Shown here: positions 54,938-63,501 of the stretch, piece after piece
Position numbering within the stretch: position 1 is the stretch's first letter
Layout: every line of letters begins with the position of its first letter
Source: Herminiimonas sp.
GTDB lineage: Bacteria > Pseudomonadota > Gammaproteobacteria > Burkholderiales > Burkholderiaceae_D
DNA: 64,000 bases
Assembly (NCBI GenBank): GCA_027310305.1
Contig: DAIDBD010000053.1
Coordinates: 96,848-160,847, forward strand
Direction: 5' to 3'
Notes under the pieces: generated by a model
The model's input: only the letters and a program-made list of their open reading frames with translations
Database searches by the model: none
What the model was told of the DNA's origin: nothing
Program-made: the position numbers and the translations under genes

Positions 54938-56737
54938 TCAGATATGCGAAACAATTCCTGGTATGGCGTCCATCGGCGAATCGCTATGCGCCAAAAATTG
55001 TGCCATCGCATCCGCCTGCATCGGCCTTGCCAGATAATAGCCCTGGACCTCGTCGCATGACAGCGAGCGCAAGATTTCCAGTTGGGCTTTAGTCTCCACT
55101 CCTTCCGCGACGACGTTCATTCCCAGCGCGTGAGCCATGGAGATGATTGCCTTGACAAACACCTCACCCTCACTCGTTCTGTCCAGCTCGCTGAGAAATG
55201 CGCGGTCGACCTTGAGGGTATCCATTTTGAATCGTTGAAGTTGCGACAGCGATGAATATCCAGTGCCGAAGTCATCGATAAGCAATTTGACTCCAAGCGA
55301 CCGAATATTGGAAAGTTCCTTGATAATCGAGGTCTGATCGCCCAGCATCGCCGATTCCGTCAATTCAATTTCAATCAGCTCGGGACTGATCTTGTATTTA
55401 TCGAAGGCTTCAAAAAATGTACGGCTGATATTGCCCATGTTGAATTGATAAGCCGATATGTTTATCGATATCGGCAGAACAGGCAGGCCCGAATTTTTCC
55501 AAAGCACGACTTGCTTGAATGCCTTGTCAATGATAAGTTCACCCAGCTTGACGATCAACCCGGTCGATTCCGCCAGAGGGATGAATTCCAGCGGCTGCAC
55601 CAAGCCCCGTTCCGGATGAATCCATCGTACCAGTGCCTCCATGCCGCACAACTTGCCGGTCGCAACATGCATGCGGGGTTCGTAAAAAAGGACGAACTGG
55701 TCCTTGTCGATCGCATCGGACAGATCCTGTTCCAGATTCAACCGGCTTTTAAGGCTTTCGTATAAAGTCTGCGTGTAAAAACGATAGTGCGCCTTCCCAT
55801 TTTTTTTCGCGGAATACATCGCGATTTCAGCGCTTTTCAATAGCATATCCATATCGGTGCCATCGCTGGGGAAAAGACTGATGCCTATGGAAGTCGTAAT
55901 GGACTTTTTCCCTTTTACCAGCTCCAACGGAAATCTCAATATTTCATTGACGAGTTCCGCCATGCGGCGTGCTTCTCCATGATTTGCCAATTTGGTCAGG
56001 ATGACAACAAATTCGTCCCCGCCCAATCTGACAACCCGATCGTTCATGCCAATCACGGATTTGAGCCGCATCGCGGCCGAACGCAGCAGCAAATCGCCGA
56101 TTGCATGACCCAATGCGTCATTGATATTCTTGAAGTCGTCGAGATCAATGAATAAAACCGCCATCTTGTTCGTTTTATCCTGCAGCGCTTTTGAAAGAAA
56201 CTCCGCAAGCCATTTGCGGTTTGGCAGGGCCGTTACCGCATCTTCGTTCACCAGGCGGGACATTTCAAGCGCATATTCCTTTATGCCTGAAATATTTTTC
56301 AAGGAAATCGCCAACCCCTCCTTCGATGCGGCAAATTGCCGACGCACCCACCTTACCTTTAGCGGCGAACCGGAAATTTCCTCATATTCGTCCTCATAGT
56401 AGCCCTCGCGTGCTGCACAAGCACATATTTCCAGGACGTTTTTCAAGGAGATGGCTGGATAAAAAGAAGAAAAGTTTTTACCAATCAGATCATGTTTTTG
56501 CAATCCGAGAAAAGCCGCACCTTGTTCGTTGCAATCGATGTAAGTCCAGTCGATGATTTCATCGGTTCCCGACTTTACCGGGCGCGCGACGTAAAATCCT
56601 TCGTCGCCCATTTCCGTAGCCAGCCGGTATGCTTCATGAGCGCCGCTTATTCTTTTTCCTGAGCGTGATTTCCATGCGAGATAGGCAGCCATTGCGCTTG
56701 ATGACAAGAGAAGAAAAAACGTCAGGATGGTGGTCAT
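54938..56737 (-). CDS. GGDEF-EAL protein, sensor half missing
   Basis: A 599-residue c-di-GMP protein. It begins with a single hydrophobic segment (MTTILTFFLLLSSSAMAAYLAWKS), then a PAS-like domain, GGDEF with intact RLGGDEFVV (near residue 240) and EAL with intact MEALVRW (near 366), DDFGTGYSSLSQL and AEGVET. The PAS-to-EAL part is closely similar to the last 570 residues of the 914-residue protein at 7.8-10.6 kb (EAYRLATEMGDEGFYVARPV matches DSYRLATESGEEGFFRVRPI). That paralogue has an additional helix plus periplasmic sensor, which this one lacks: its start falls at the other's second helix. So it is probably a derived paralogue. It overlaps a 57-codon ORF (ATGA). Confidence 0.9.
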   Translation of the reverse strand: MTTILTFFLLLSSSAMAAYLAWKSRSGKRISGAHEAYRLATEMGDEGFYVARPVKSGTDEIIDWTYIDCNEQGAAFLGLQKHDLIGKNFSSFYPAISLKNVLEICACAAREGYYEDEYEEISGSPLKVRWVRRQFAASKEGLAISLKNISGIKEYALEMSRLVNEDAVTALPNRKWLAEFLSKALQDKTNKMAVLFIDLDDFKNINDALGHAIGDLLLRSAAMRLKSVIGMNDRVVRLGGDEFVVILTKLANHGEARRMAELVNEILRFPLELVKGKKSITTSIGISLFPSDGTDMDMLLKSAEIAMYSAKKNGKAHYRFYTQTLYESLKSRLNLEQDLSDAIDKDQFVLFYEPRMHVATGKLCGMEALVRWIHPERGLVQPLEFIPLAESTGLIVKLGELIIDKAFKQVVLWKNSGLPVLPISINISAYQFNMGNISRTFFEAFDKYKISPELIEIELTESAMLGDQTSIIKELSNIRSLGVKLLIDDFGTGYSSLSQLQRFKMDTLKVDRAFLSELDRTSEGEVFVKAIISMAHALGMNVVAEGVETKAQLEILRSLSCDEVQGYYLARPMQADAMAQFLAHSDSPMDAIPGIVSHI

Positions 56738-56907
56738 TGGATTTTCGCTCCCCGGATGGCGACGCCGATCGATATCGATGTCGAGAACATCGGCAAAAAC
56801 GATTCCGCGCTGCCGTAACGGATAACTCTTTCGATCAGCTGCAACCGGGACGCATTCGTCCGGCTTGAGGCGATCAGCTCATGGTGCGGCTCATCCTCGT
56901 CAAACAT
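56734..56907 (-). CDS. small ORF, 57 residues, overlapping the GGDEF-EAL start
   Basis: An ORF on the same strand as the GGDEF-EAL gene ends in TGA inside that gene's start (ATGA). It begins MFDEDEPHHELIASSRTNAS, with an acidic start, a basic helix-like middle (RLQLIERVIRYG) and a hydrophobic end (SFLPMFSTSISIGVAIRG). Whether it is translated is uncertain; no Shine-Dalgarno is strong. It could be a small coupled protein, or a remnant of the lost N-terminal part of the upstream sensor in a changed frame. No known family recognised. Confidence 0.3.
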   Translation of the reverse strand: MFDEDEPHHELIASSRTNASRLQLIERVIRYGSAESFLPMFSTSISIGVAIRGAKIQ

Positions 56908-57279
56908 CGTTCATGATATCCATAATGCTGACGCGGAAAATACCGGAGATTATTCCCACTCAATTGTTTCCGATGCCTGCAAACCCGCATGAATGCTCGA
57001 TTTATTATAGTTAGCCATCGGTCTTTACCGTCATTTTTACCGTCGAAAAAGCACTGCTTTTCCTGGCGCGGGAAATGCACTCGTTTTACGCGGCGACTAT
57101 CCCCGCACATCAATCATTAATAAGAAGTTACATTGTTACATTTTACCCTGCCAAATACAGCCCGTCAGTAAGCACTCCGCACTCCGCCCGCCGCAACACA
57201 CCTACTGCAATTGGCTGTCTACCGACGGATCAGATGCAATTCTGACCAAGACATGAGGCGAACAGGACGCTCATAGCAA
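56908..57279. other. 372-bp intergenic region between the chromosome core and the Qat island
   Basis: No convincing gene is seen. It lies upstream of the GGDEF-EAL/small-ORF pair and downstream of qatD, and so probably contains the leftward promoter for the former and the end of the qat transcript. An 8-bp tandem direct repeat (GTTACATT twice) stands at 57127-57142 in an AT-rich stretch, and ACTCCGC is repeated just after 57170. No tRNA, integrase or att-like repeat was found, so the island's edge is not defined here. Confidence 0.5.
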
Positions 57280-58044
57280 TCAACCTCGCCATTCGGCCTC
57301 CAGCAAAGTGCGCAGGTTGTTTCGGACAGTAGCCGCAAGCGCAGATGTCGAAACGCCATGTAGACGGCTCAAAGATTCAATAACTACAACCACGTCTGCC
57401 GGCTTCGAAGGTCGATCAGCCGTCTTCGTGAAAGGACCATCAGTCTCAGTCAGCAGCCTATCAAGGGGAATAGCGGCGACCATCGACGAATGTCGCTCGT
57501 TGTCCAACATCGCTGCATTGATGGAGAAGTAGCAGCCCAAGTCAAGAGCTCGCTTTGCCTCTGCCTTGCTACCAGTGAACCAATGCAGCACGACTTTGCC
57601 TTTTGTCGGCGGCAGATATGCCTCGATGTGGTCCAGCACCGCCTTCGCCGCACGGATACTGTGAACTGTGACGACCTTGTTTCCTGTCTCGGCACAACGC
57701 TGCAGCACGTGCTGAAAAACCTGTTTCTGCAGGTCGAATGATTTGTAAAAGCGTGGACCGGCGTCAAGGCCCACTTCGCCGATATAGCGAGTCTCAGAAA
57801 GATGAGCATTCCAGAGTGGAAGTTCGCTCACCCGTTCAGCGACCAACTGTGGATGCAGCCCAAGCGCCGCCCGAACATGCCGCGTGGCTTGCGCCAGTTC
57901 ATGGTTTCGTGGCCAAGCCCTCGGTGTGGTCGTCACTGCCAGTGTGAAAACGCCCGCCTCATCAGATTCACGAACCGCCGCTGGGTGATCCGGATACAGA
58001 TCAAGATGGCAGTGGAAATCCACAAGACCATTTGTCGCGATCAT
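57280..58044 (-). CDS. qatD: QatD, TatD-like nuclease of the Qat defence system
   Basis: A 254-residue TatD-type TIM-barrel hydrolase. HxH metal ligands are H11 and H13 (VDFHCHLDLYP), followed by YIGEVGLDAGP, TVHSIRAAKAVLDHI, VLHWFTGSKAEAKRA and the TETDGP motif near the end. It is distinct from the housekeeping tatD at 12 kb. As the last gene of a KAP-ATPase/QatB/QueC-like/TatD string it matches QatD of the QatABCD anti-phage system, likely the nuclease effector. Start: the ATG with GAGG 6 bp upstream (GTCGAGGCATTC) was preferred over an ATG 39 bp further upstream that overlaps qatC and has no such site. Confidence 0.9.
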   Translation of the reverse strand: MIATNGLVDFHCHLDLYPDHPAAVRESDEAGVFTLAVTTTPRAWPRNHELAQATRHVRAALGLHPQLVAERVSELPLWNAHLSETRYIGEVGLDAGPRFYKSFDLQKQVFQHVLQRCAETGNKVVTVHSIRAAKAVLDHIEAYLPPTKGKVVLHWFTGSKAEAKRALDLGCYFSINAAMLDNERHSSMVAAIPLDRLLTETDGPFTKTADRPSKPADVVVVIESLSRLHGVSTSALAATVRNNLRTLLEAEWRG

Positions 58045-58057
58045 GAATGCCTCGACA

Positions 58058-59422
58058 TCAGCTCGGTCTCGTGTCCACGCCATCGATCAGGCGCGCCACT
58101 TCGTCGAGGCCGCGCCGATAGACATCGGCCAATTGATCAAATCGTGGGATTTCGTCGGTCAGCGGCCCTGGCTTGTGAATGAGTAGCTTTGCCAAGTCAG
58201 GTCGTCCACGCAAACGCTCAATCGCAACCTGAAACGAGCGCACCTGCTTGCCGATCGATTCACGCGTGTCCAAGGCATGCGCTCGAAGGTCAGGCACGGT
58301 GTAGACCGTGGAATCACGACCAGCCCCCCAAGCCGCATCAAGCGCAGCGCGACGAATCAGACACGGAAGACAATAGCCACAATGCTCTATTCCATGTCCT
58401 TGCCACCGAGCTTTCGATGGTGATGAACACGACAAGGAATCCGCAGCAACCGTCTCCAACAAAAGGCCGTTTGCACATTCAGCGGCCATCTCGCCTTTGG
58501 TCTTATCCCAGTACGGATTTTCGACGCGACCGCCGATACCCAACTCGACCAGCAAGTCGTTCCATCTCGCAATGTAGAACGGGTGAGTCGTCCTTGTGCT
58601 ATTCGAACCTAAACGCAACGGATCTAAGGGGACATTGAGAGCGATCAGTCCGTTCTCCGGCACACGCAACACAAAATTTGAGCCAAGACCGGTACCTGCA
58701 AAAACTCCGAGAGCGAAAAACAGAAACGACCGACCGCGCGTCGTACTTTCAGAACTAACGTCTTTTACCAAACCATCTGGAAAGGCCATCCAAACCCGTA
58801 GCCGATCAAACGACGATCCACTATAGTTCTGTTTCAACTTACCAAACAGCGCGTTCTGCGCATCGCTGGTTGCCCCCTCGCCCGCATGACTTATGAGAAG
58901 CGGCGTGCGGCCACTCTCCAAGAGATCGATTGCGCCAATCAAGCTGTCCAGCCCGCCGGAAAAGAGGCTTACCGTGTCGAAGGGCGGCGGCAGTAGAGTA
59001 GCCGGCGACGTGGTCAGACTGCAAAATCGTTCGGGCCGGCGACGGAATCCCACCGTCCAACGATCTCCGGTCAAGAAGTCCAATGTGCGTGTCAGAGTGC
59101 GTGCAGCAGCCTGCCAGCGATCAGGATTACTGACTGGAACAACTAGCCTGATTTCACGCGTCCATGAGTCTTGCGATTGTTCGGCTCGTGAGATTCGCGT
59201 ATCGGCCGCGTGAACAAGAGCGGCAACGATGAGCAGGTCAAGACCGATCTCGGAAGGGAAGACGTCCAAACCTTTCAGACTGGTCAGCGCGCCGCCGATC
59301 CCATGGTCGAGGGACTTTTCGCCGGCAACGAGCTGTAATTGCGTCACCTGTTCGTCGGCAGCACTCGGAATCTCAATCACATCGTCCGGGCCGAAACGTC
59401 CAACGAGAAACTGTCGTTTCAT
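58058..59422 (-). CDS. qatC: QatC, QueC-like enzyme of the Qat defence system
   Basis: A 454-residue protein with an N-terminal ~145-residue region not found in housekeeping QueC. Then comes the QueC-like PP-loop domain, with SGGLDS at 155-160 (LFSGGLDSLIGAIDLLES). A four-cysteine zinc site C332, C348, C351, C354 is in SCSSP and HCGYCLPC, followed by RRAALDAAWGAGRDST. QueC makes preQ0 from CDG with ATP; QatC proteins keep ATP-pyrophosphatase features and are thought to act on a nucleobase or protein. Twice the length of QueC. Start ATG overlaps the qatB stop (ATGA), so translation is coupled. Codon use and AT content differ little, to my eye, from the core genes. Confidence 0.9.
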   Translation of the reverse strand: MKRQFLVGRFGPDDVIEIPSAADEQVTQLQLVAGEKSLDHGIGGALTSLKGLDVFPSEIGLDLLIVAALVHAADTRISRAEQSQDSWTREIRLVVPVSNPDRWQAAARTLTRTLDFLTGDRWTVGFRRRPERFCSLTTSPATLLPPPFDTVSLFSGGLDSLIGAIDLLESGRTPLLISHAGEGATSDAQNALFGKLKQNYSGSSFDRLRVWMAFPDGLVKDVSSESTTRGRSFLFFALGVFAGTGLGSNFVLRVPENGLIALNVPLDPLRLGSNSTRTTHPFYIARWNDLLVELGIGGRVENPYWDKTKGEMAAECANGLLLETVAADSLSCSSPSKARWQGHGIEHCGYCLPCLIRRAALDAAWGAGRDSTVYTVPDLRAHALDTRESIGKQVRSFQVAIERLRGRPDLAKLLIHKPGPLTDEIPRFDQLADVYRRGLDEVARLIDGVDTRPS

Positions 59423-60312
59423 TGGTCAGCCTCCGCATTTCCAAGTGCTTGGAGAATACCGAAAGCACGTTCATATACCGAATCGACAAACGAGTTCACG
59501 CGATCCTGCGTCAATGTCGGAGTTTCAGCGCGGGCTGCAGTCAAAGCATCGCTCACGCCATTTCGAATGAAGTCGCGCAACTGTCCTTGAACACGGAGCG
59601 CAGCTTGCGCGTCGGTGGGGACGGTGATGAGCTTGGTTCCGATGTCATTACACAGGCGCGCCTCGATGGCATGGGTTGCGTACAGCTCGAACACCGTCTG
59701 CATCTGGTCAGGCGTGAACGCATCCAGATCCGTCACACCGAGCGTAGTCAGCTCGATGATCGTCTCGATGAATGCCTCCCGAGCGATGCCTTCATCGACG
59801 GTTCCAGCACTCGGACAGATGTAGTCAGCCAAGCCGACGAAAACTTCGGCAATTGGGCGTCCAGCCAACTCCTCCAGATTTAGTGAGCGTAGAGCTTCTC
59901 GGGCGCCCCTGGCCTGTGCGTCCGTGAGAAAGCCCAGCAGCCTCGCTCCGGCGCCTCGTGAAGCGCCCATGCGCTGGGCAGCTTGTCGCGCGCCTCCTGA
60001 TGAAGTGGACACATAACCCGAGACTGCACGGCCCAAGCTGGCGCGATCACTGCCGCCGGAATGCGCAAAGCGAGTGAAGTTGCCGCGTGCGCTGGTGAAT
60101 CGGCTGGCGTCGGCCGGCGCGGGTATAGCTGGTCGATTCGGTGGTGCCGAAGGAACGGAGGGCGGTGCCGCTGGATCACCGACTGGCGTACTGTCAGCCA
60201 CAGCGGGCATCACTGGCGCAGCAGGCACATCGGCCGCGCCCTCTGATCCGAGCCAAGATGGAACCAACGGCGTGCCTCCGCCCGGGCCACCATATGCTGA
60301 CGATGTGCCCAC
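59419..60312 (-). CDS. qatB: QatB, accessory protein of the Qat defence system
   Basis: A 297-residue protein without a known fold. It opens with Met-Gly-Thr-Ser-Ser then YGGPGGGTPLVPSWLG, a Gly/Pro-rich flexible start, followed by a Pro/Ala-rich linker (residues ~20-90). A helical domain with FTRFAHSGGSDRASLGRAVSGYV, GARLLGFLTDAQARGAREALRSLNLEELAGRP and ADYICPSAGTVDEGIAREAFIETI comes next. Start GTG directly abuts the qatA stop (TAGTG). Sequence order and neighbours identify it as QatB. After Met removal the protein would have an N-terminal glycine, notable given the QueC-like partner (see findings). Confidence 0.85.
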   Translation of the reverse strand: MGTSSAYGGPGGGTPLVPSWLGSEGAADVPAAPVMPAVADSTPVGDPAAPPSVPSAPPNRPAIPAPADASRFTSARGNFTRFAHSGGSDRASLGRAVSGYVSTSSGGARQAAQRMGASRGAGARLLGFLTDAQARGAREALRSLNLEELAGRPIAEVFVGLADYICPSAGTVDEGIAREAFIETIIELTTLGVTDLDAFTPDQMQTVFELYATHAIEARLCNDIGTKLITVPTDAQAALRVQGQLRDFIRNGVSDALTAARAETPTLTQDRVNSFVDSVYERAFGILQALGNAEADQ

Positions 60313-62279
60313 TAGCGGCCTCCCTTCGGAGTCTTGAGCGCAGCTTCTGCCGCAAGCTTCAGCATCTGGTTGCTCGTTACTTTGGACCAGCCATCAAGCA
60401 ACCGATCCAAGCGAACGAGTGCATCAGTGTCCTTAAACACACTGTGCCAGCCGCCTACCACCCAAGGGCCGCACCGACTGCTAGGCAGTGCATTGAGGAA
60501 ATCGAGCAATCTGCTTTGCAAAGTCGGCTGGGCCTTCACCAACACGACCATCCCTTCGATGCCAGCGGGTTGGCTGTCGAAGGTATCTCCACTCATGATC
60601 TTGGTCCGGACTGCCTCGAATAACTTTTCCGCCTCGGGCTGGGCAAGTTGTTTCAGTTCCAGCTCCAGTGTCTGAACAGAAAGTTTGGGGCCAAGCAATT
60701 TCTCGGCGACCAATGCGAGATGGCCAAGCACCGATGCTGGCCCGAAGTAGTCCTTCTTATCCTTCGTCACAAACAAATACGGACGAAGATCAACTTCCGC
60801 AACGGAGGGTTGCACGCGCGCCCAAGCCAGAATAGACTGTGACGATTTCCATTCGGTAAGAATTGCGCTCTCTGTGATCGCGGCAGCAATGACCCCAGCG
60901 GCCTTGAGTTCTTTCCCCTCTGCCGCCTTCGGTTTGGTACTTGGATTGCGGGAGCTGGCGTCATCCGCCACATCGACCTTTTCCAACTCTGCCAAGTCCG
61001 TACAGCGCCCCATTGGATGCGTCACCGCAACGGTGGCAATCTGATCAAAAAGACTGGGCAAGAAGCGCTCGGCAAGCATCAATTTCGCCAGTATCGGCAA
61101 CTTGATCTCATCGCCAAAGCCGCGCGCATCCGCCGTCTTTTGCCGCAGAAGAAGCGTGTTGAGGAAACGCTTAATCTGCCGCGGATTTCCCTTCGCCCCA
61201 CTCGCCAGAATAGGACCGATCTGATCACTGAGCATCAACGCGTTGTGCGCCTTGTTAGCATTTGCACCGAGCGCGGTATTGACTGCTGCGGCATCCAACG
61301 GGGCGCTCTCCCATGGACGTTTCAGCCGCTCCCGCGCGGCGTTGATGAGCTCTCGATATCCTGCATCGTCTTCTCCCACCTCAGCACCGGCGAGTAAAAG
61401 AGTCACATAGATGCGCGTCTCGGTTTCGCCCAGCGCTGGAATCCGAAATGGAATCTGGATCAGTTTCTCCAGATAGTTCCTTGCGTAATCGCGCGGACCC
61501 GTAGTCTCCGGCAAGTCCGGAAAATGCTTCCGCACGGCATACTCGATCATGGCCTCATCCGCAGCCACAACGAACGCCGTGCGCGCCGTAAAGACAAACA
61601 GCCGGATTGCTTCGAGTGTCTCAATGGCCGTATCCGGCAGGCATCGGTCGAGATCATCAATTAACACGATGAGCTGCTTGACGCCCGCATCTTTCAAGAG
61701 TCTGTCGAATGCCTTACGAAATGCTTCAACCTCCTGGGGCACGTTCCTGGTTTCGCCCGGCTTCAACATCGACTTCACGCCATCAATTGCGGCGGTGACG
61801 TTTTCTTTCGTCGCGACTTTGCTTGGGTCCGCGAACAGTCCTTCGAGCGTTCCGATGACAGCGCTGATCTGGTCCGGCATCGGAATGCCGGTGAACGCGG
61901 CCACCGCCAAACCACTCGTCTTCTTTGCGAATTTCAACCAGTCAATGCGATTGAAAACATCCTTGACCGCCGCTGCAGCCTTCGTCATTGCCGGTCGCTT
62001 CTCGACGAGACCCGTGACGATGCCCTCGATCAAAGCGATCTTGGCGTCTTCAAATCCCTGGAAGCGCCAGCCATTGAACTTGAGACAGAGCACATCCTCG
62101 TCGCCGGCGAATCCCGCTTCGATCATCTCCAGGACACTGGACTTCCCCGCGCCCCAATCGCCGTGGACACCGATCGTGACAGGGTGATCCGGTTTCTCGC
62201 GCAGCAGTCCGATGATCGTCGTCGCAATCGCTTCATTGTTGAGCAGATCAACTTTGGTTTCGTTGTCAGTCAGAATCAC
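60312..62279 (-). CDS. qatA: QatA, KAP-family P-loop ATPase of the Qat defence system
   Basis: A 655-residue KAP NTPase. Walker A is at 40-47 (GVHGDWGAGKSS), Walker B at 203-211 (LIVLIDDLD), with VVAADEAMIEYAV and GNPRQIKRFLNTLLLRQK as downstream KAP features. The C-terminal half is helical and less recognisable. KAP ATPases are often membrane-linked; here two short hydrophobic stretches after residue 120 (SGLAVAAFTGIP, IGTLEGLFA) are compatible but not conclusive. Start: GTG giving MILTDNETKVDLL, with GGGAGG five bases upstream, preferred over an ATG 69 bp further up with no signal. First gene of the qat operon; it follows the XRE-ImmA gene by 94 bp. Confidence 0.9.
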   Translation of the reverse strand: MILTDNETKVDLLNNEAIATTIIGLLREKPDHPVTIGVHGDWGAGKSSVLEMIEAGFAGDEDVLCLKFNGWRFQGFEDAKIALIEGIVTGLVEKRPAMTKAAAAVKDVFNRIDWLKFAKKTSGLAVAAFTGIPMPDQISAVIGTLEGLFADPSKVATKENVTAAIDGVKSMLKPGETRNVPQEVEAFRKAFDRLLKDAGVKQLIVLIDDLDRCLPDTAIETLEAIRLFVFTARTAFVVAADEAMIEYAVRKHFPDLPETTGPRDYARNYLEKLIQIPFRIPALGETETRIYVTLLLAGAEVGEDDAGYRELINAARERLKRPWESAPLDAAAVNTALGANANKAHNALMLSDQIGPILASGAKGNPRQIKRFLNTLLLRQKTADARGFGDEIKLPILAKLMLAERFLPSLFDQIATVAVTHPMGRCTDLAELEKVDVADDASSRNPSTKPKAAEGKELKAAGVIAAAITESAILTEWKSSQSILAWARVQPSVAEVDLRPYLFVTKDKKDYFGPASVLGHLALVAEKLLGPKLSVQTLELELKQLAQPEAEKLFEAVRTKIMSGDTFDSQPAGIEGMVVLVKAQPTLQSRLLDFLNALPSSRCGPWVVGGWHSVFKDTDALVRLDRLLDGWSKVTSNQMLKLAAEAALKTPKGGR

Positions 62280-62373
62280 CCTTGCCTCCCCGACGCATTC
62301 GTTTTGTTCGACGCTTCTGTCACACGCGCGAGCCACGCTGCTGGCCATCGCAAAGACTCAGCAAGAGTCAGAA

Positions 62374-63501
62374 TCATGCCGCTTCGTCCCGACTGGCACG
62401 GACGGTCCGGCCTGCACTCAAGAAGCTCACAACGTTGTCGGCGTCCTCTGGATTGGAGGACATCAGCAGCGCCTGCAACAGGCCGGGCTGCACGCGCATC
62501 TCACGTGCCACGGCGGACTGCGGCACGCCGAAGTGCTCTTTCATCACATTCAAGCTCTCGGAGATGATTTCAGGTTCTTCATTCGCAATCAGATGATCCT
62601 CCGACTCCTGCACTGCTTCGCCATGGCGATTGAGCCCCACATACCCTGCCCTCGCTTGATCATCCGAAAACACACCAAGCTGCCGGCCGCGAAAAATGAT
62701 CGCAGCCTTGGACACTCTCCAACGCAACTTCAACTCAGACAAGCCCTGCCAGTTGAGACGTGTACCACGGATTGCCAATCTGCATTCGCTGGCGAACGTG
62801 CTGCGCGGCATCAGGAACGCGCTGGCGAAACGGTTGGCTTGCGTCTCGGTTAGCCGGTCGCCGGTCAAGACGCCAATGTGCAGCGAAAAGTGCCCCAGCT
62901 CGTGAGCAATGCCAAAGCGCTCACGGCATGCCGAACGGCCAGAGCCGTTCAATGCGATCAGGGGTCGCTTTGTCGCGAAGGAAATGGCATCGATTTCGGT
63001 TGCCAGGCCATGCACCTTCATCACTACGGCACCGGCGTTTTCCGCAATACGCGTGACATTGCTCAGTGGACCCAGACCGAGACCAAAGAGCGAGCGGAAT
63101 TTTTCGGCGGCGCGCTCGATCGCCTCTGGTGACTCCGGATCGGCCTCGCCCACTTGGTAGTGAGGCAGTTCCACATGCTCATCGAGCACACCCACCAAGC
63201 GCTTGAGCATTTCGCCGCGCGCGCGCGCAATCTGGCGCAACACCACCTTGGTCGTCAGTTGCCGACGAAAGTGGCACTGCTCATCGGCAATCGGATTCGG
63301 ATCGAGATGATAGAAAAATTCCGGCAGAACCTCCAGTTCCTCAACAAGCGAATTCTCAAGCGAGGCGGCGACTGATTCGGCACCGGTTTCCACGCGACTG
63401 AGGAACTGCTTCGACACCCCGACCCGCTCCCCCAGTTCTGCGAGCGACAGCCCGTGGAAAAGGCGAATGAGCCGAAGATTGGTTCCAACGAAGTCGCTCA
63501 T
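62374..63501 (-). CDS. XRE-type regulator fused to ImmA/IrrE-like metallopeptidase
   Basis: A 375-residue protein with an N-terminal helix-turn-helix (residues ~8-45; NLRLIRLFHGLSLAELGERVGVSKQFLSRVETG) and a zinc-peptidase-like domain with HELGH at 200-204 (CRERFGIAHELGHFSLH) and E219 in TETQANRFASAFLMP as third ligand. This ImmA/IrrE type cleaves repressors in mobile elements and stress responses. The C-terminal ~100 residues (FVPQ-like AREMRVQPGLLQALL) are not assigned. The ATG overlaps the preceding gene's stop (ATGA). It is on the same strand as qatA, 94 bp upstream. Likely regulator of the island, or one part of a toxin-antitoxin pair with its neighbour. Confidence 0.87.
   Translation of the reverse strand: MSDFVGTNLRLIRLFHGLSLAELGERVGVSKQFLSRVETGAESVAASLENSLVEELEVLPEFFYHLDPNPIADEQCHFRRQLTTKVVLRQIARARGEMLKRLVGVLDEHVELPHYQVGEADPESPEAIERAAEKFRSLFGLGLGPLSNVTRIAENAGAVVMKVHGLATEIDAISFATKRPLIALNGSGRSACRERFGIAHELGHFSLHIGVLTGDRLTETQANRFASAFLMPRSTFASECRLAIRGTRLNWQGLSELKLRWRVSKAAIIFRGRQLGVFSDDQARAGYVGLNRHGEAVQESEDHLIANEEPEIISESLNVMKEHFGVPQSAVAREMRVQPGLLQALLMSSNPEDADNVVSFLSAGRTVRASRDEAA

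Noticed and set aside
57113..57279. Island boundary with att sites or tRNA
   Set aside because: Only short tandem repeats (GTTACATT, ACTCCGC) were seen; no tRNA, integrase or longer flanking repeat supports a defined insertion site.
58058..59422. Housekeeping QueC
   Set aside because: The protein is about twice the length of QueC, has an unrelated N-terminal region and lies in the four-gene Qat string.
62348..62380. Terminator between the XRE-ImmA gene and qatA
   Set aside because: A short GACTC/GAGTC hairpin is followed by only three T, too weak to call.
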